DNA of 64,000 nt from Diplonema papillatum. Its lineage: Eukaryota; Euglenozoa; Diplonemea; Diplonemida; Diplonemidae. Under the pieces are notes generated by a model. It did no database searches. It saw only the letters and a list, made by a program, of their open reading frames with translations, and was not told the origin of the DNA. The DNA is taken from positions 62,001-126,000 of the forward strand of contig JAPJBO010000620.1 in assembly GCA_030068145.1 (NCBI GenBank). Direction: 5' to 3'. Of this stretch, positions 54,708 through 64,000 are shown piece after piece; position 1 is the stretch's first letter, and each line of letters begins with the position of its first letter. Position numbers and translations under genes: made by a program.

Positions 54708-57700
54708 ATGGACACGATTGCGCTTCAGGATGAGGTGCTGTACGATACAGGGAGCGAGTCATCGGACAAGATAGCGGAAAAGGAAGAGCAGGACATCGAG
54801 CCTTACGACGATACGCACTGGGTGGATGGACCACCAACGAAGGCAATCGAAGCGGCGATGGAGTTAGTGTCGCAGTGCTGGAGCCCTGAGTACATGATGG
54901 CTGAGTTTTTGACCCAAAGCGAGATTCACGGTGAAGTAGCGGAGGGCAGCCGCCCACTGCAAAAATCGTCGATTGACCAGCTGCTAGAGTCGCTGAACGG
55001 GTATCGACAATCGCACGATGCTGCGCGGCAAACTTTCCAACGGGTCTTCCCGCAGTCTCAAGATGCAACACGATCCTCCTTCCACCGTGTCTTCTCCAAC
55101 TCGTCGAGCACCGTCTCCACCAATTTACGAGCCCTGTGCGCTGCTGCCATCGGTCTGCTGTTTCACATATCTATTCGCAGTTCCTTATATTCGAATAAGA
55201 CACATCCATTCAGATGTCGAGAAGCTTTCACTCCCTCTGCATTTCTTCTTAGTTTTTACCGCTACAGGGTGGAAATGAGCGCCAGATGCTCTGGTGCCCG
55301 TGGTGTTGAGCACATATCCATTCCACCCCACCCAGGAACCCAAAACCACAACAGGCTTCGGTTGCAACAGCGCCCAAGAATGGCGCGCTAAGGCCATCGA
55401 GCTGGGTAGGAAAAATGCGCTGCCGCTGTTTTTAAAAGCATTCACGGATCTGTGTGACCTCATCTTGCCGGCAGCGCGGCACATCTTCCAGACCCTCAGC
55501 GTCTTCGAAGAGATTGTCAAGCCGACAGGTACGTGTCTTCATCACAGGGTTTCTATTTCGCGGCTCAGTTCAAAGAATTAGCAGACAACAGGAAAACCTG
55601 TTTGTTCTTCACGCTTCACCATAGGTATTGTTGCGCTATTAGAGTACGCTGGGTTCGACTTCTTGAGCATTGCTGATTGCGGTAGCTGGGGAGTACGCAC
55701 ATTTCAAAGAAAAAAGACACACACACAGAAACGACAGCGCCCCTTTCGCTTGCGTTGCGTGCCGTGCTGAATGGCATTGCTGGAATCCTTCTGGGAACGG
55801 GTTTGGGCGAGCCGCACAATCTGAACAGAAGCAACGAACACGCGTATCTGATCGACCAGATCAATGCACACGACGCCTCTGCGGATACCGACTGCTTCAC
55901 GTTGGTGGTAACCCTCATCCGTGACTGCCCAGCGGCGCCGTCATTACTGCCTGGCAAGAAGTTGGTCCTTCTGGCGCACATTCTTGTCTCTGCCACATGC
56001 GGCCCGGTTGACATTAAACCCGCCGTCTGGCAGCCCGGATACAAGCGGTATGCAAGGCTTGCTGCAGTAGACAAACATGAACGGGACTGTCCAAAGCCTG
56101 GTGCCCGGTTGAGCACTTCAAACGTGACCCAAACAAATTTTGAAACTGTCGCATACTCATGGTTGTCCATCGTTTTCTGCAAGCTGGGTCAGCTCCCCAG
56201 CAAGGGGAGGGGTTCTGGATCGGACCACCTTTTCAAGATCAACAAGAGGGGTCCCATCCCAGAGTCCATTATTCTCGCAAAAAGCGCTTGAAACAAATAA
56301 ATGGTTGAAGCTGCTACACGCAAACAGATCATCGCGATGGATCGGCGACGGGGTGGCGGAGCAATACATCACCTCGGTACTGCACTCTTCTGGAAGCTGC
56401 AGTAGAATGCGATTTCTTACTGCCGACCTCCTGCGTGCGTGTCACTATCATTACTTGCAGAAGGGGTTGGCGGCACTGAAGCGCGACAGCTCGGCAACGA
56501 TAAGCGGAACTAGCCTCGCGGACGAAGAGTCAAATTTTAGGGGCATTCCCCGCCCTATTCGAGAAGGCCTAGCCGTGCTGGCGGCCCACTTAGCGGAGGC
56601 GATGATGAAACGGAAAAACGGCGACCTTGTCAGCATGGACGATGTCGACAAGACCGCGGCCGTGAGTTGCGCTGTCCTTCAGCACTGCGATGACGACAAA
56701 GTCCCCAGCTTGCCCGACCTGGTATGCTTCCGTAATGTTCACTGCTGCATTTTAGTCTTTTGCAGATGTGCAAGGAAAACCCGGGCAATTTCATTCTCTT
56801 TCATTCATCTAGCCTTCTAAGAATGGGGTGGACTGGCCTGTTTTTTTTCAGTTTGCACAATAATTTTCACGCCTCTCGCAGTACATTGCTGACCCTCGTG
56901 AAGCGCTGTCGCTGGTGCCAGAGTTTCCTCCTCGGGAAGATGAACACTTGCAGCCACCGCAATCTATGTGCACGGGGACGCCTCCGCCATCAGAATGGCA
57001 TGCCGCAAAGAATCCTTCCAGGGGAGCGAGAGAAGACGAACCTACCAACGAGCCGGTTGAACTCCTGTTCCGCAGGCTCCGTCCGATACTGGCTGGGGTC
57101 ATCGTCGGGCTCTTCAAGCTGTTCCTCGCTTCTCTCCCGGGAGAAAACGAAAGCAACAACAAAGCGCACACGGCGCTTCCGGAGCACGAGGCTGCTTCGT
57201 ACGGCGCGTCGAACGCGTCGGAAATCACTCGGCTGCGTAACACGACGATCAAGTGCGTGACTGGTTTTCTTTTGCACATCATCAAGCTGTTCTCTCTGCA
57301 CTCCCCGATGCAGGCGGAGGTCGTCCTGCAGAACATGGCGGATAGTAACGGTCTGCTGCTGCTGCTGAAGTACTTGCACCAAAATAGTGTGCACCTGCTC
57401 ACTGGTGTGCCAGGGGTCGGCGAGACTGGCTGGGACGAAGCTATCGAAGTACCGTGCCCGTTGCCTCTGCACGACGGCGCGCATGTGCCGTGGGGCTCTG
57501 CCCCAAATATTCAAGAGACTCTCCCAAATATGTGTCGGTGTATCTTAGTCCTGGACGTCGACCAGGGAGTCATTCAGTGCGACGCGCGGAACCTGGTGTG
57601 CCTTGCCCTCCCTCCTCCTTCCTTCTTTTTGCACCGTACTCGAAGAGCCGCCACTTCCAGAATCTCGAAGGAGGAATGCGCTCCAGCTTATGATGAAATC

Positions 57701-58603
57701 CCAGAGATCTGAAGAGTGGCGACACGTTGACGATCCTGTTATTCATGTCCACAGGCCCCGAAATATGTAATCGTCTCTTCTTGAAGGAAGGCTTGACCCT
57801 TCGTGCAACAATAGCAATCCGTGGTCTAGTTTTTACTAGCCAAGGAGAAAAAAGATGCTGATCTCGTATATGTGCCAGATCGGGACAGGTGATTAACAAT
57901 CTCCTATTTTTGGGCGTCCAGAATCCTGGATGTATTGAGAAGTTTGAAGCCTTGAGTCCTAGCTTGTGCTCGCAGTGGAAGGGCCACCAACGTTGCACGC
58001 TGAGGTGATCGACTTGTCGCTGTCAATAATTGCGTGCTAGTCTCGTATCTAATTTCGTCTACAGCTCACGTGTGCAACGGTCCTGCACTTGATCCGGAAG
58101 CTTGTTCGTCGCCACCCTAGTCGGTTAGCCTTGATGCTGTTCTACAAGGTATTGCATCCACCCAGCTTCTTTATTCTGTGTTGTCAAATTATTGCCTCTA
58201 TGACCTGTCTCTCTCTCCCCTCCGAGATGACCCGCCCCGCCCCTCCCCACCCGGTAGCACACCAACTTGACACTTGACACAGATGCACATACTCGTGCGG
58301 CGAAAGTTGCGTGTGATCCATCCGTTGATGACTCTGTACGGCCTGAAGCTGCTGAGTGATCTAAACCCCCACATGGGTCGAAAGTGGCGTACACAGAACA
58401 TCAAAGCACTGAGTCAGCTTTACCGCTATGTCACGCCGGCCATCCCTGACACATGCGCTGCCTCGTTCGCGAACATCGAGCCGTACGACCCTTCGACAGA
58501 GCTTCCTGTGCACCCCGAGCAGAAGGACATTGAGTCTCACATTCACCACGTTGTGCACGAGTTCTGTAACATCGAGTACCCGTCTCTTCGTTCGGGGTGG
58601 TGA
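54708..58603 (+). CDS. STRIP: STRIP1/2 - Far11 homologue, STRIPAK complex subunit
   Basis: Core scaffold of the striatin-interacting phosphatase and kinase (PP2A-GCKIII) complex, with N1221-like and DUF3402 regions. Exons: 54708 to about 55085; about 55344-55528; 55625-55681; 55738 to about 56291; 56461-56721; 56882 to about 57550; 58065-58148; 58283-58603 (TGA). Family matches include QEWRAKAIELGRKNALPLFL, GIPRPIREGLAVL (human GLPRPIHES), RRLRPILAGVIVGLFKLFLA, LLLLLKYLHQNSVH and MGRKWRTQNIKALSQLYRYV with SFANIEPYD. Intron 55682-55737 is only 56 bases. The junctions near 55085, 56291 and 57550 are approximate. The N terminus (Asp/Glu-rich, then PPTKAIEAAMELVSQCW) fits the family start. STRIPAK controls cell growth, cytoskeleton and Hippo-type signalling in animals and fungi. 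Confidence 0.88.
55682..55737 (+). other. 56-base intron in STRIP
   Basis: Donor GTAGCT and acceptor ACGACAG in phase 1. Joining gives SIADCAPLSLALRAVLNGI, aligning with the STRIP helix before IMYLIVE; read-through carries an insertion and then a stop. Confidence 0.7.
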
Positions 58604-59957
58604 ACATTGCGTCCACGCGTTCCGGTGCCGTGATCTTGATGAGGTCGCTGTTCTCATTTGCAGCAGTGCGTTACATAGACTGTCGCGTTCACTATACAGG
58701 CAATTTGTTCGGTGTCAGTGAATTCACATGCGTGTTACGCGTTAAGCCGGTCCACGTTACCCGCTGCTGCAGAGTGTGAAACCCCTAGCTGAGAGAATCC
58801 GGTCGTGTGCACACCGACCCAACAGGGCGAGTTAGTAGTGCTTTCGTCCAGAAGTTGCTCCAGTGGGGAATGGCTGGGGCTCTTGACTCGGAAATCTGCC
58901 ACGCTGGTTGGAAGCTTCAACCATTCGGCATGCGGAGCCCGCCTTTCGGCGAATTTTAGTGTCTACCCTAATACCTCCGGACCTGCAAGGTAGTGGATGC
59001 CTGCAAGGCTCAGAACTGCAGTCTCGACTATCCCGCCGCCCGTACTTGCTGTTAGAAAACGTAAGCTGCGTTTTTAAACTGGCGGGGTAGTAGAAGCGAC
59101 TCTACCTTGAACTCTGCTGGTGTGCCTCGGTGTCGTACTCTGAAGAGTGTTGTCGATGAACTCTATCCCTGTTTGTGGCCTGTTGTTGCTGCGCGTCGTC
59201 GACTATCCAATTGATGAGGTGGGGGATGTAGTAGGGAGGCATAATCCCCTCCGTTTGTATCTGCAAGTCCCTTCTTTCCGCTCTTTAGCTCGACTGGATG
59301 CACCTGTATAGTTAAGAGCTGCGACACAACCATTGTTCTATCGGTACCGTTCTTCGAATAGGCACCAAGCTACGATGAGCGAATCTGACCGTCCCATTCC
59401 TGGTCCTACTTATCCTGGCTGCTCCTTCCCACCAGCAATCAGCATCCGAGAGAAAACTTCCCACCAGCAATCAGCATCCGAGAGAAAAGATTCTCATTAC
59501 CGACACCCAACACCCATTCCCAACTCAATCGAGGTAGTGTACATCAGCCAGACCTTTCACCCGAGTTTACTACTTTTGTTCGACGAGTTAGGAGGCTCAC
59601 CCAACCGCCTACATCCATGCTGCATAATGCCGTGAAACCGGTGCTTGATTTAGTATTCTCCCAAGACAAGGCTCGTCCGCCCGCCGGTCCATTCGGACTC
59701 GAAAATATCTGAATATAGAGTCTAGATGTGAACAACGAAACTGCTCTTCGCCCGATATACCCGATGTATTGGCCGAGAACGGAGGGTTCACACGGTATAG
59801 TGCTTCCGAAGCAACTGTGAAAAGGTCATCTTCGCGTATGCAGAAGACCAGTCAAACTCTGTTGTCACAAGGCATATACGCACGGGCGGGGTGAATAGAA
59901 GGCTAAGAAGAAAAGAAAAAGGTCGCAGCATCCCTGCGGGGTTTTGTCCGACCGCGG
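58604..59957. other. Intergenic, about 1.35 kb
   Basis: No supported gene. A 30-base tandem duplication (CACCAGCAATCAGCATCCGA, twice) lies at about 59430-59490. Confidence 0.5.
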
Positions 59958-61103
59958 ATGAGCAGTTCGATCAATGCCTCAATGGCTTCGGACACGGCTG
60001 CGCCAGCCACGCCGGCGCCACCGGAGACTCTGTGCGCTTCGCAGGTAGAGAGTAATGACTGCGTGCGATACGCTGCGTGCACTTGGAACGGAGCTGCGTG
60101 TTCAGTGTCAACCCCCGAAGAAGAGGAAGATGGCGATGATGGAAGCGTGCTGTACATCATCATCATCGTAGTGTTGTCGCTGGGGTGTTTGATGATGCTC
60201 GGGCTCCTCGTGTACTGCACGAAGCAAAGCGAGAAACAAAAGGAGAAGGACCGGAAGCTGTACGAAAAGGAGCAGGAGCTCCTCAAAAGGGCCGACCAGC
60301 AGATGCAGGACGAAATGAAGAACCTTGAGCACGCGCACGTGGCTCTCGAGGCAAAGGACAAGGAAGCCACCGCGTTGCGTGAAGAAGTCTCTCAGCGGAA
60401 CAACTACATAGCAGAACAAGCCGAAATCATGCAGACCAACAATCGTGTCAAGTGGGAAGCAGAAGAGGCCCTGCGCAACTACGTGTGGCTGGAAGATCAA
60501 AAAATGATTGCAGCCGCATCCACTTCGCCGGAAGAAGTGGTCATCAGTCAACAGTCGAGGCAGAGCCTCACGAACAGTGAATCTGCCTTCACTGAGGCAA
60601 GCATGGCAAGCGAAGCTTTCGCCGGCAAAGTGCAGCTACGGAGGCCAAGCCGCACACCGCTGATGACGGCCGCCTCACCTCCGCCTTTCAACAACAGATC
60701 GATGCAGTCACCCCCGCCTTTCAACAACAGATCGATGCAGTCACCTCCACCTTTCAACAACAGATCATTGCAGTCACCTCCACCTTTCAGCAACAGATCG
60801 ATGCAGTCGATGCCGTCAATGCAGTCGATGCTTGCTGGTCAATCTCCGACAAACCCGCGTGTCCACAAACGGCACCGTGACGACCCCATCGGCTTAGCTC
60901 CTCCCCAAGCTTCCATTGCAGAGGATCTCACAGCATTCCCCAGTGCCCCGACACTGGCCCGCAGGTTTACCCCGACTTCTCTCCAAAGCGGTGCGCTATC
61001 ACTGAGCCCCCCGAATCCGCCAAGAAGCTGGCCGTCGTCCTCGTCGAGACAACAACAGCCCGGCTTGAAACCTTTAGAGCAAGTTCTCCACGGCTCTTTA
61101 TGA
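59958..61103 (+). CDS. Single-pass membrane protein with four-Cys ectodomain and coiled coil
   Basis: Single exon of 381 residues. There is no cleavable signal peptide. Residues 1-62 hold four cysteines (26, 35, 41, 48) in CASQVESNDCVRYAACTWNG, which looks like a small PSI-type knot. An acidic stretch is followed by one membrane helix (64-87, VLYIIIIVVLSLGCLMMLGL). A charged coiled coil spans about 90-185 (KLYEKEQELLKRADQQM). The tail has four 11-residue repeats of SPPPFNNRSMQ (241-285) and a Ser/Pro-rich end. The likely topology is N-terminus outside and coiled coil in the cytosol, by the positive-inside rule (KQSEKQKEK after the helix). Function unknown; oligomeric surface or endomembrane anchor. 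Confidence 0.8.
   Translation: MSSSINASMASDTAAPATPAPPETLCASQVESNDCVRYAACTWNGAACSVSTPEEEEDGDDGSVLYIIIIVVLSLGCLMMLGLLVYCTKQSEKQKEKDRKLYEKEQELLKRADQQMQDEMKNLEHAHVALEAKDKEATALREEVSQRNNYIAEQAEIMQTNNRVKWEAEEALRNYVWLEDQKMIAAASTSPEEVVISQQSRQSLTNSESAFTEASMASEAFAGKVQLRRPSRTPLMTAASPPPFNNRSMQSPPPFNNRSMQSPPPFNNRSLQSPPPFSNRSMQSMPSMQSMLAGQSPTNPRVHKRHRDDPIGLAPPQASIAEDLTAFPSAPTLARRFTPTSLQSGALSLSPPNPPRSWPSSSSRQQQPGLKPLEQVLHGSL
60678..60812 (+). repeat. 33-base coding tandem repeat, four copies
   Basis: Units read CACCTCCACCTTTCAACAAC plus AGATCGATGCAGT, with one or two changes each. They encode the SPPPFNNRSMQ repeats of the coiled-coil membrane protein. Confidence 0.9.
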
Positions 61104-62681
61104 AAAATACCTCCCCCACGTGTTGATACGAACGAAAGTTGACAGCGGATTCTTCCTGACATAGTAAGGTGCAGTCTCAAACGCGACGTTGCAGGAATGA
61201 CGAGGAACAGGACGACAGACGAGTCTCATTCCAGTAAGGTGAACTCTCAATCGCACCGAGCAGGAAAAAAGAGGAACATGACGACAGACGAATCTCCTCC
61301 TTCCTTGGTTCCAAGGCCGCACCGCCGAGCACGCAAGATATCCCTGGAAATGAGTCCCGTGAACAAGTTGATCGTTTTTAATTTCTGTCTTCCCAAGCAG
61401 CAATGATGCGCGCAAAGTCGAGTGGTCCACTTCAGCACTGCGATCGACCTGCCAGATGATAGCACAGAAACTGCACAGCGCACGACCACCGTTCCAAACC
61501 CGTTAACGTTTCTGTTTTCACATTTCTTTCTCAAGCAGCTACTCCCTTTCGCCTGGGAAGGGCCCGCATGGACACCCCAGCTTCTTGCGAGCACGAGTAC
61601 CGGGGAAAGCTGCGGGCCGAAATCTGCTCGCACGTGCGAAGTACACTACACGTGTTTTGCAGAGTCGCGGATGGCCAAAGCGTTTATGCTGTTGCGGCTG
61701 CGCTCATTAAGAAGGAGCTGAGATGGCTTGGTGCTGGCCTAAAGCTCTTCCCAAAGCTGTGATCTTCTTCGCACGGCATTGACCAAGTGACAGTCCACGC
61801 CTTTACTTCACACGAGACTACGGGGTACGTAGTGTCGCCACATGGTGAACTGCACGCCCCAATCTTCCTTTACCAGAACACACTTTGCTGCAGAGAAATC
61901 TGCCTCCGCGGGCAACGTAAGCGTTGCGACACGGATGCTACCCAAGCCCCCCTTTTTGGGAGGGTATTTTTGGTCTTTAGACCGAAAGATTTTTCACACA
62001 GCTTGACCAACAAACTACACAATCAAAAAGAAGCAAACTTGTTTCTCCATCACATCGAGAGGTATCAAGCCAAAAGTCATTCTGCCCGTACTTCTTGAAG
62101 TAATCGCGCTCTCAGGCCAAGTCTCACTGACCAACGACACCCACTGCACGTGTCCGACCGTGTCCTACGACCGTAAAGGGATCTAGCCGCCGGACACGTA
62201 CATCCTGAACCTAAATCAATCTTAACGAACATCATACAAAAGGAGGGGCGGCGGCGGAATGGAGAGCGAACCTGAAAAGTGTCTGTCTGCGGGCGCTTTC
62301 TACCAATTAAGTTCGTCCCCTTACTGCCGGGCCTTAGTCTTTTCTTTTTTGGATAAGCACCTGCTTTGCAGTCTTCTGCGGCACGAATGTGTACGCGTGT
62401 GGAGACGCACCCCAGTAACGTTGAGTCCTAGTGCACTGCTCGGAAAGCCGCGTGACACCGGCCTACTCATGCTCCAAACAATCGTTTGCAAATCATGTGT
62501 TGTCGTGCGCGCTTTTTCACTAGCTGGCTGCTGCTGCAGGCCTGGAATAGGGCTAGCGATGACTGAACACGGTTGGCAGGATTGCTTGCCAGCGTGCGCG
62601 TTTGGAAGCGCATTTTGGGGGTTGTCACTCTTGTTTCTCTCACTTTCCGTGGGTATGTCCCGGATTTTATACTTTAGCAGC
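61104..62681. other. Mostly non-coding; one small candidate ORF
   Basis: A short imperfect direct repeat (GAACATGACGACAGACGA and variant) lies at 61200-61290. A SINE-like tRNA-arm motif (GGATAAGCACCTGCTTTGCA) is at 62353. The 174-codon ORF at 62259-62783 runs through both this motif and the tandem repeat at 62682, so it is probably not a gene. Confidence 0.4.
61568..61762 (+). CDS. Small ORF of unknown function
   Basis: 64 residues from an ATG preceded by a T-rich tract and CAAGCAG acceptor-like sequence. The sequence (EYRGKLRAEICSHVRSTLH then VAAALIKKELRWLG) predicts two amphipathic helices. No family was recognised. It could be a complete small gene or a chance ORF. Confidence 0.3.
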   Translation: MDTPASCEHEYRGKLRAEICSHVRSTLHVFCRVADGQSVYAVAAALIKKELRWLGAGLKLFPKL

Positions 62682-63019
62682 TTGCCCTCTTACGCGTACT
62701 GTTCTCTCCGCTCACCTCCGGTTTCTTCCCTAATGCCATGGGGTACACTGCAAGAAAGGGCGCTCATGCCGCTTCTTGCGTAGGGTCAAGCTGGATTCCG
62801 CACGCTGCGATCGGGCTCTCCATATTCCTAAGCCCCAGACTGTCAAGTGTTGCCCTCTTATGCGTACTGTTCTCTCCGCTCACCTCCGGTTTCTTCCCTA
62901 ATGCCATGGGGTACGAAAGGGCGCTCCGCTTCTTGCGTAGGGTCAAGCTGGATTCCGCACGCTGCGATCGGGCTCTCCATAATATGTTATTCTTTACCTA
63001 AGCCCCAGACTGTCAAGTG
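62682..63019 (+). repeat. 168/170-base tandem duplication
   Basis: Two adjacent units (62682-62849 and 62850-63019) are nearly identical, sharing ACTGTTCTCTCCGCTCACCT and GGGTCAAGCTGGATTCCGCA. They differ by small indels and a few substitutions, so the duplication is recent. Confidence 0.9.
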
Positions 63020-63773
63020 GACCTTAATCGGCCGGCCGGAGCAGGCTGAGGACTCGGAAGTAAGTGGGGTTTAGTGTAGCGTCTCACCGGCTGCTCTCTT
63101 CAACCCGGATCGTTGGGCAAAATCAGAAAGGGGAGGAGCTCTCAAAACCAAATCAACTCGAGTAAGTATAAAGTGTTACCAACCAAGTCAGAAACACCAG
63201 CTGCCATTTCAAGCCGCATTCGCCTTCTGTGTGAGCATATTCGACTGTTTCTGGCCATCAGCGTCTTGCCACTGTCCTTCAGTATTACGACCTTCCTTTT
63301 CGGATGGCATTCGACGTTTTTACTAGCGTCGCACGTACCTAAACGAGTTCAGGAGTCTCGTTGCGATGGCGAGTCTCAAATCACAGTCACACCGAGCTTC
63401 CGAATGCATGTGATGCGTGATGCGTTGCAATGAGCCGGGTACAGGAAGCCTTCAGAACGCCACCTGCAAACCCCTCTCTTGCGCACTCGCCGCATGATTT
63501 CAGCCTTTTCCTCGTGGTTCTCTGTGAGTTGACCCTGGCAGCCTTTTACGTGGGAGGAGGAAGTCTTTGATCTACAGTGGTTTCGTTCCGCGATCGCCGC
63601 ATGCAACTAACCTCATGAGAATGGTTTAATAAATCGAGTTAATGGGCTGCCGAAGATGTGCACTGTCGGGGGTCCATACACCTGGAATACCCCAGCCAGC
63701 CTTTCGACAACAACACCGACCACACGTGCACTTTCCAGTTAATATTTGAAGATGCAACACATGACATCACGCC

Positions 63774-63870
63774 CGCCGTAGTAGAACGGGTCATTAGTGA
63801 GGATACGAAACGATAATCCCCGGAGAGATGTCCTCTGCACTCCAACTCTCTCTCTCTCTCTCTCGCTCTC
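63774..63870 (+). repeat. Short dispersed repeat preceding a CT tract, copy 3
   Basis: CGCCGTAGTAGAACGGGTCA, then ATCCCCGGAGAGATG and a long CT run. It aligns along its length with 29702-29790. Confidence 0.75.
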
Positions 63871-64000
63871 TCTTCTGTGCCTCTCTCTCTCGCTCTTTCT
63901 CTGTTTCTTGCTCCGTCTCAAAACTGAATATCACAGTCTTCCATACCTCGAACGACCCTCCTCTCCACACTGCCTGCGTCAGGAGGTACTGAGTTCGTGT

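Overview
Eukaryotic (protist) nuclear DNA. The genes have spliceosomal introns, mostly GT-AG with a G on one or both sides of the intron, and encode eukaryote-only proteins: an RRP6/EXOSC10 exosome exonuclease, a CD2BP2/Lin1-type U5 snRNP protein with a GYF domain, and a STRIP/Far11 subunit of the STRIPAK phosphatase-kinase complex. All eleven confident genes lie on the + strand across 64 kb. With few introns per gene, wide gene spacing, CT-rich tracts and large mucin-like surface proteins ending in many membrane helices, this is most like a euglenozoan of the diplonemid kind. A dinoflagellate or perkinsid is the main alternative. The taxon is an inference, since no rRNA or spliced-leader gene is visible.

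Layout: 1-5.1 kb has one candidate orphan exon and SINE-like debris. 5.1-6.7 kb is a two-exon stand-alone ABC ATPase of the LolD/MJ0796 type. 9.6-10.6 kb is an all-ankyrin-repeat protein. 13.4-18.1 kb and 23.8-28.6 kb hold two paralogous giant surface proteins (signal peptide, LamG-like jelly roll, Thr/Pro/Ala/Ser mucin stalk, about seven C-terminal membrane helices). The DNA between them carries a MITE and tRNA-derived SINE-like copies. 31.5-36.3 kb is the RRP6 gene, possibly continuing to 42.0 kb through an intron filled by a nest of inverted-repeat elements (36.5-41.0 kb). 41.3-42.0 kb encodes a Gln/His-rich protein or the last RRP6 exon. 43.4-45.3 kb is a second element with the same termini and 0.44 kb foldback arms. 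46.0-48.9 kb is the CD2BP2/Lin1 gene, with a GC-AG intron and a palindrome-rich insertion in its next intron. 50.4-52.2 kb is a two-domain retropepsin-like protein. 52.6-53.5 kb is an aldo-keto-reductase-fold protein lacking catalytic residues. 54.7-58.6 kb is STRIP. 60.0-61.1 kb is a one-pass membrane protein with a coiled coil. The remainder to 64 kb is repeats with one small candidate ORF.

The genes do not form one pathway. They look like a co-oriented array of unrelated housekeeping genes (RNA processing, STRIPAK signalling) mixed with lineage-specific surface proteins. The most novel items are the LamG-mucin-multipass family and the homopolymer-G/C-associated terminal-inverted-repeat elements.
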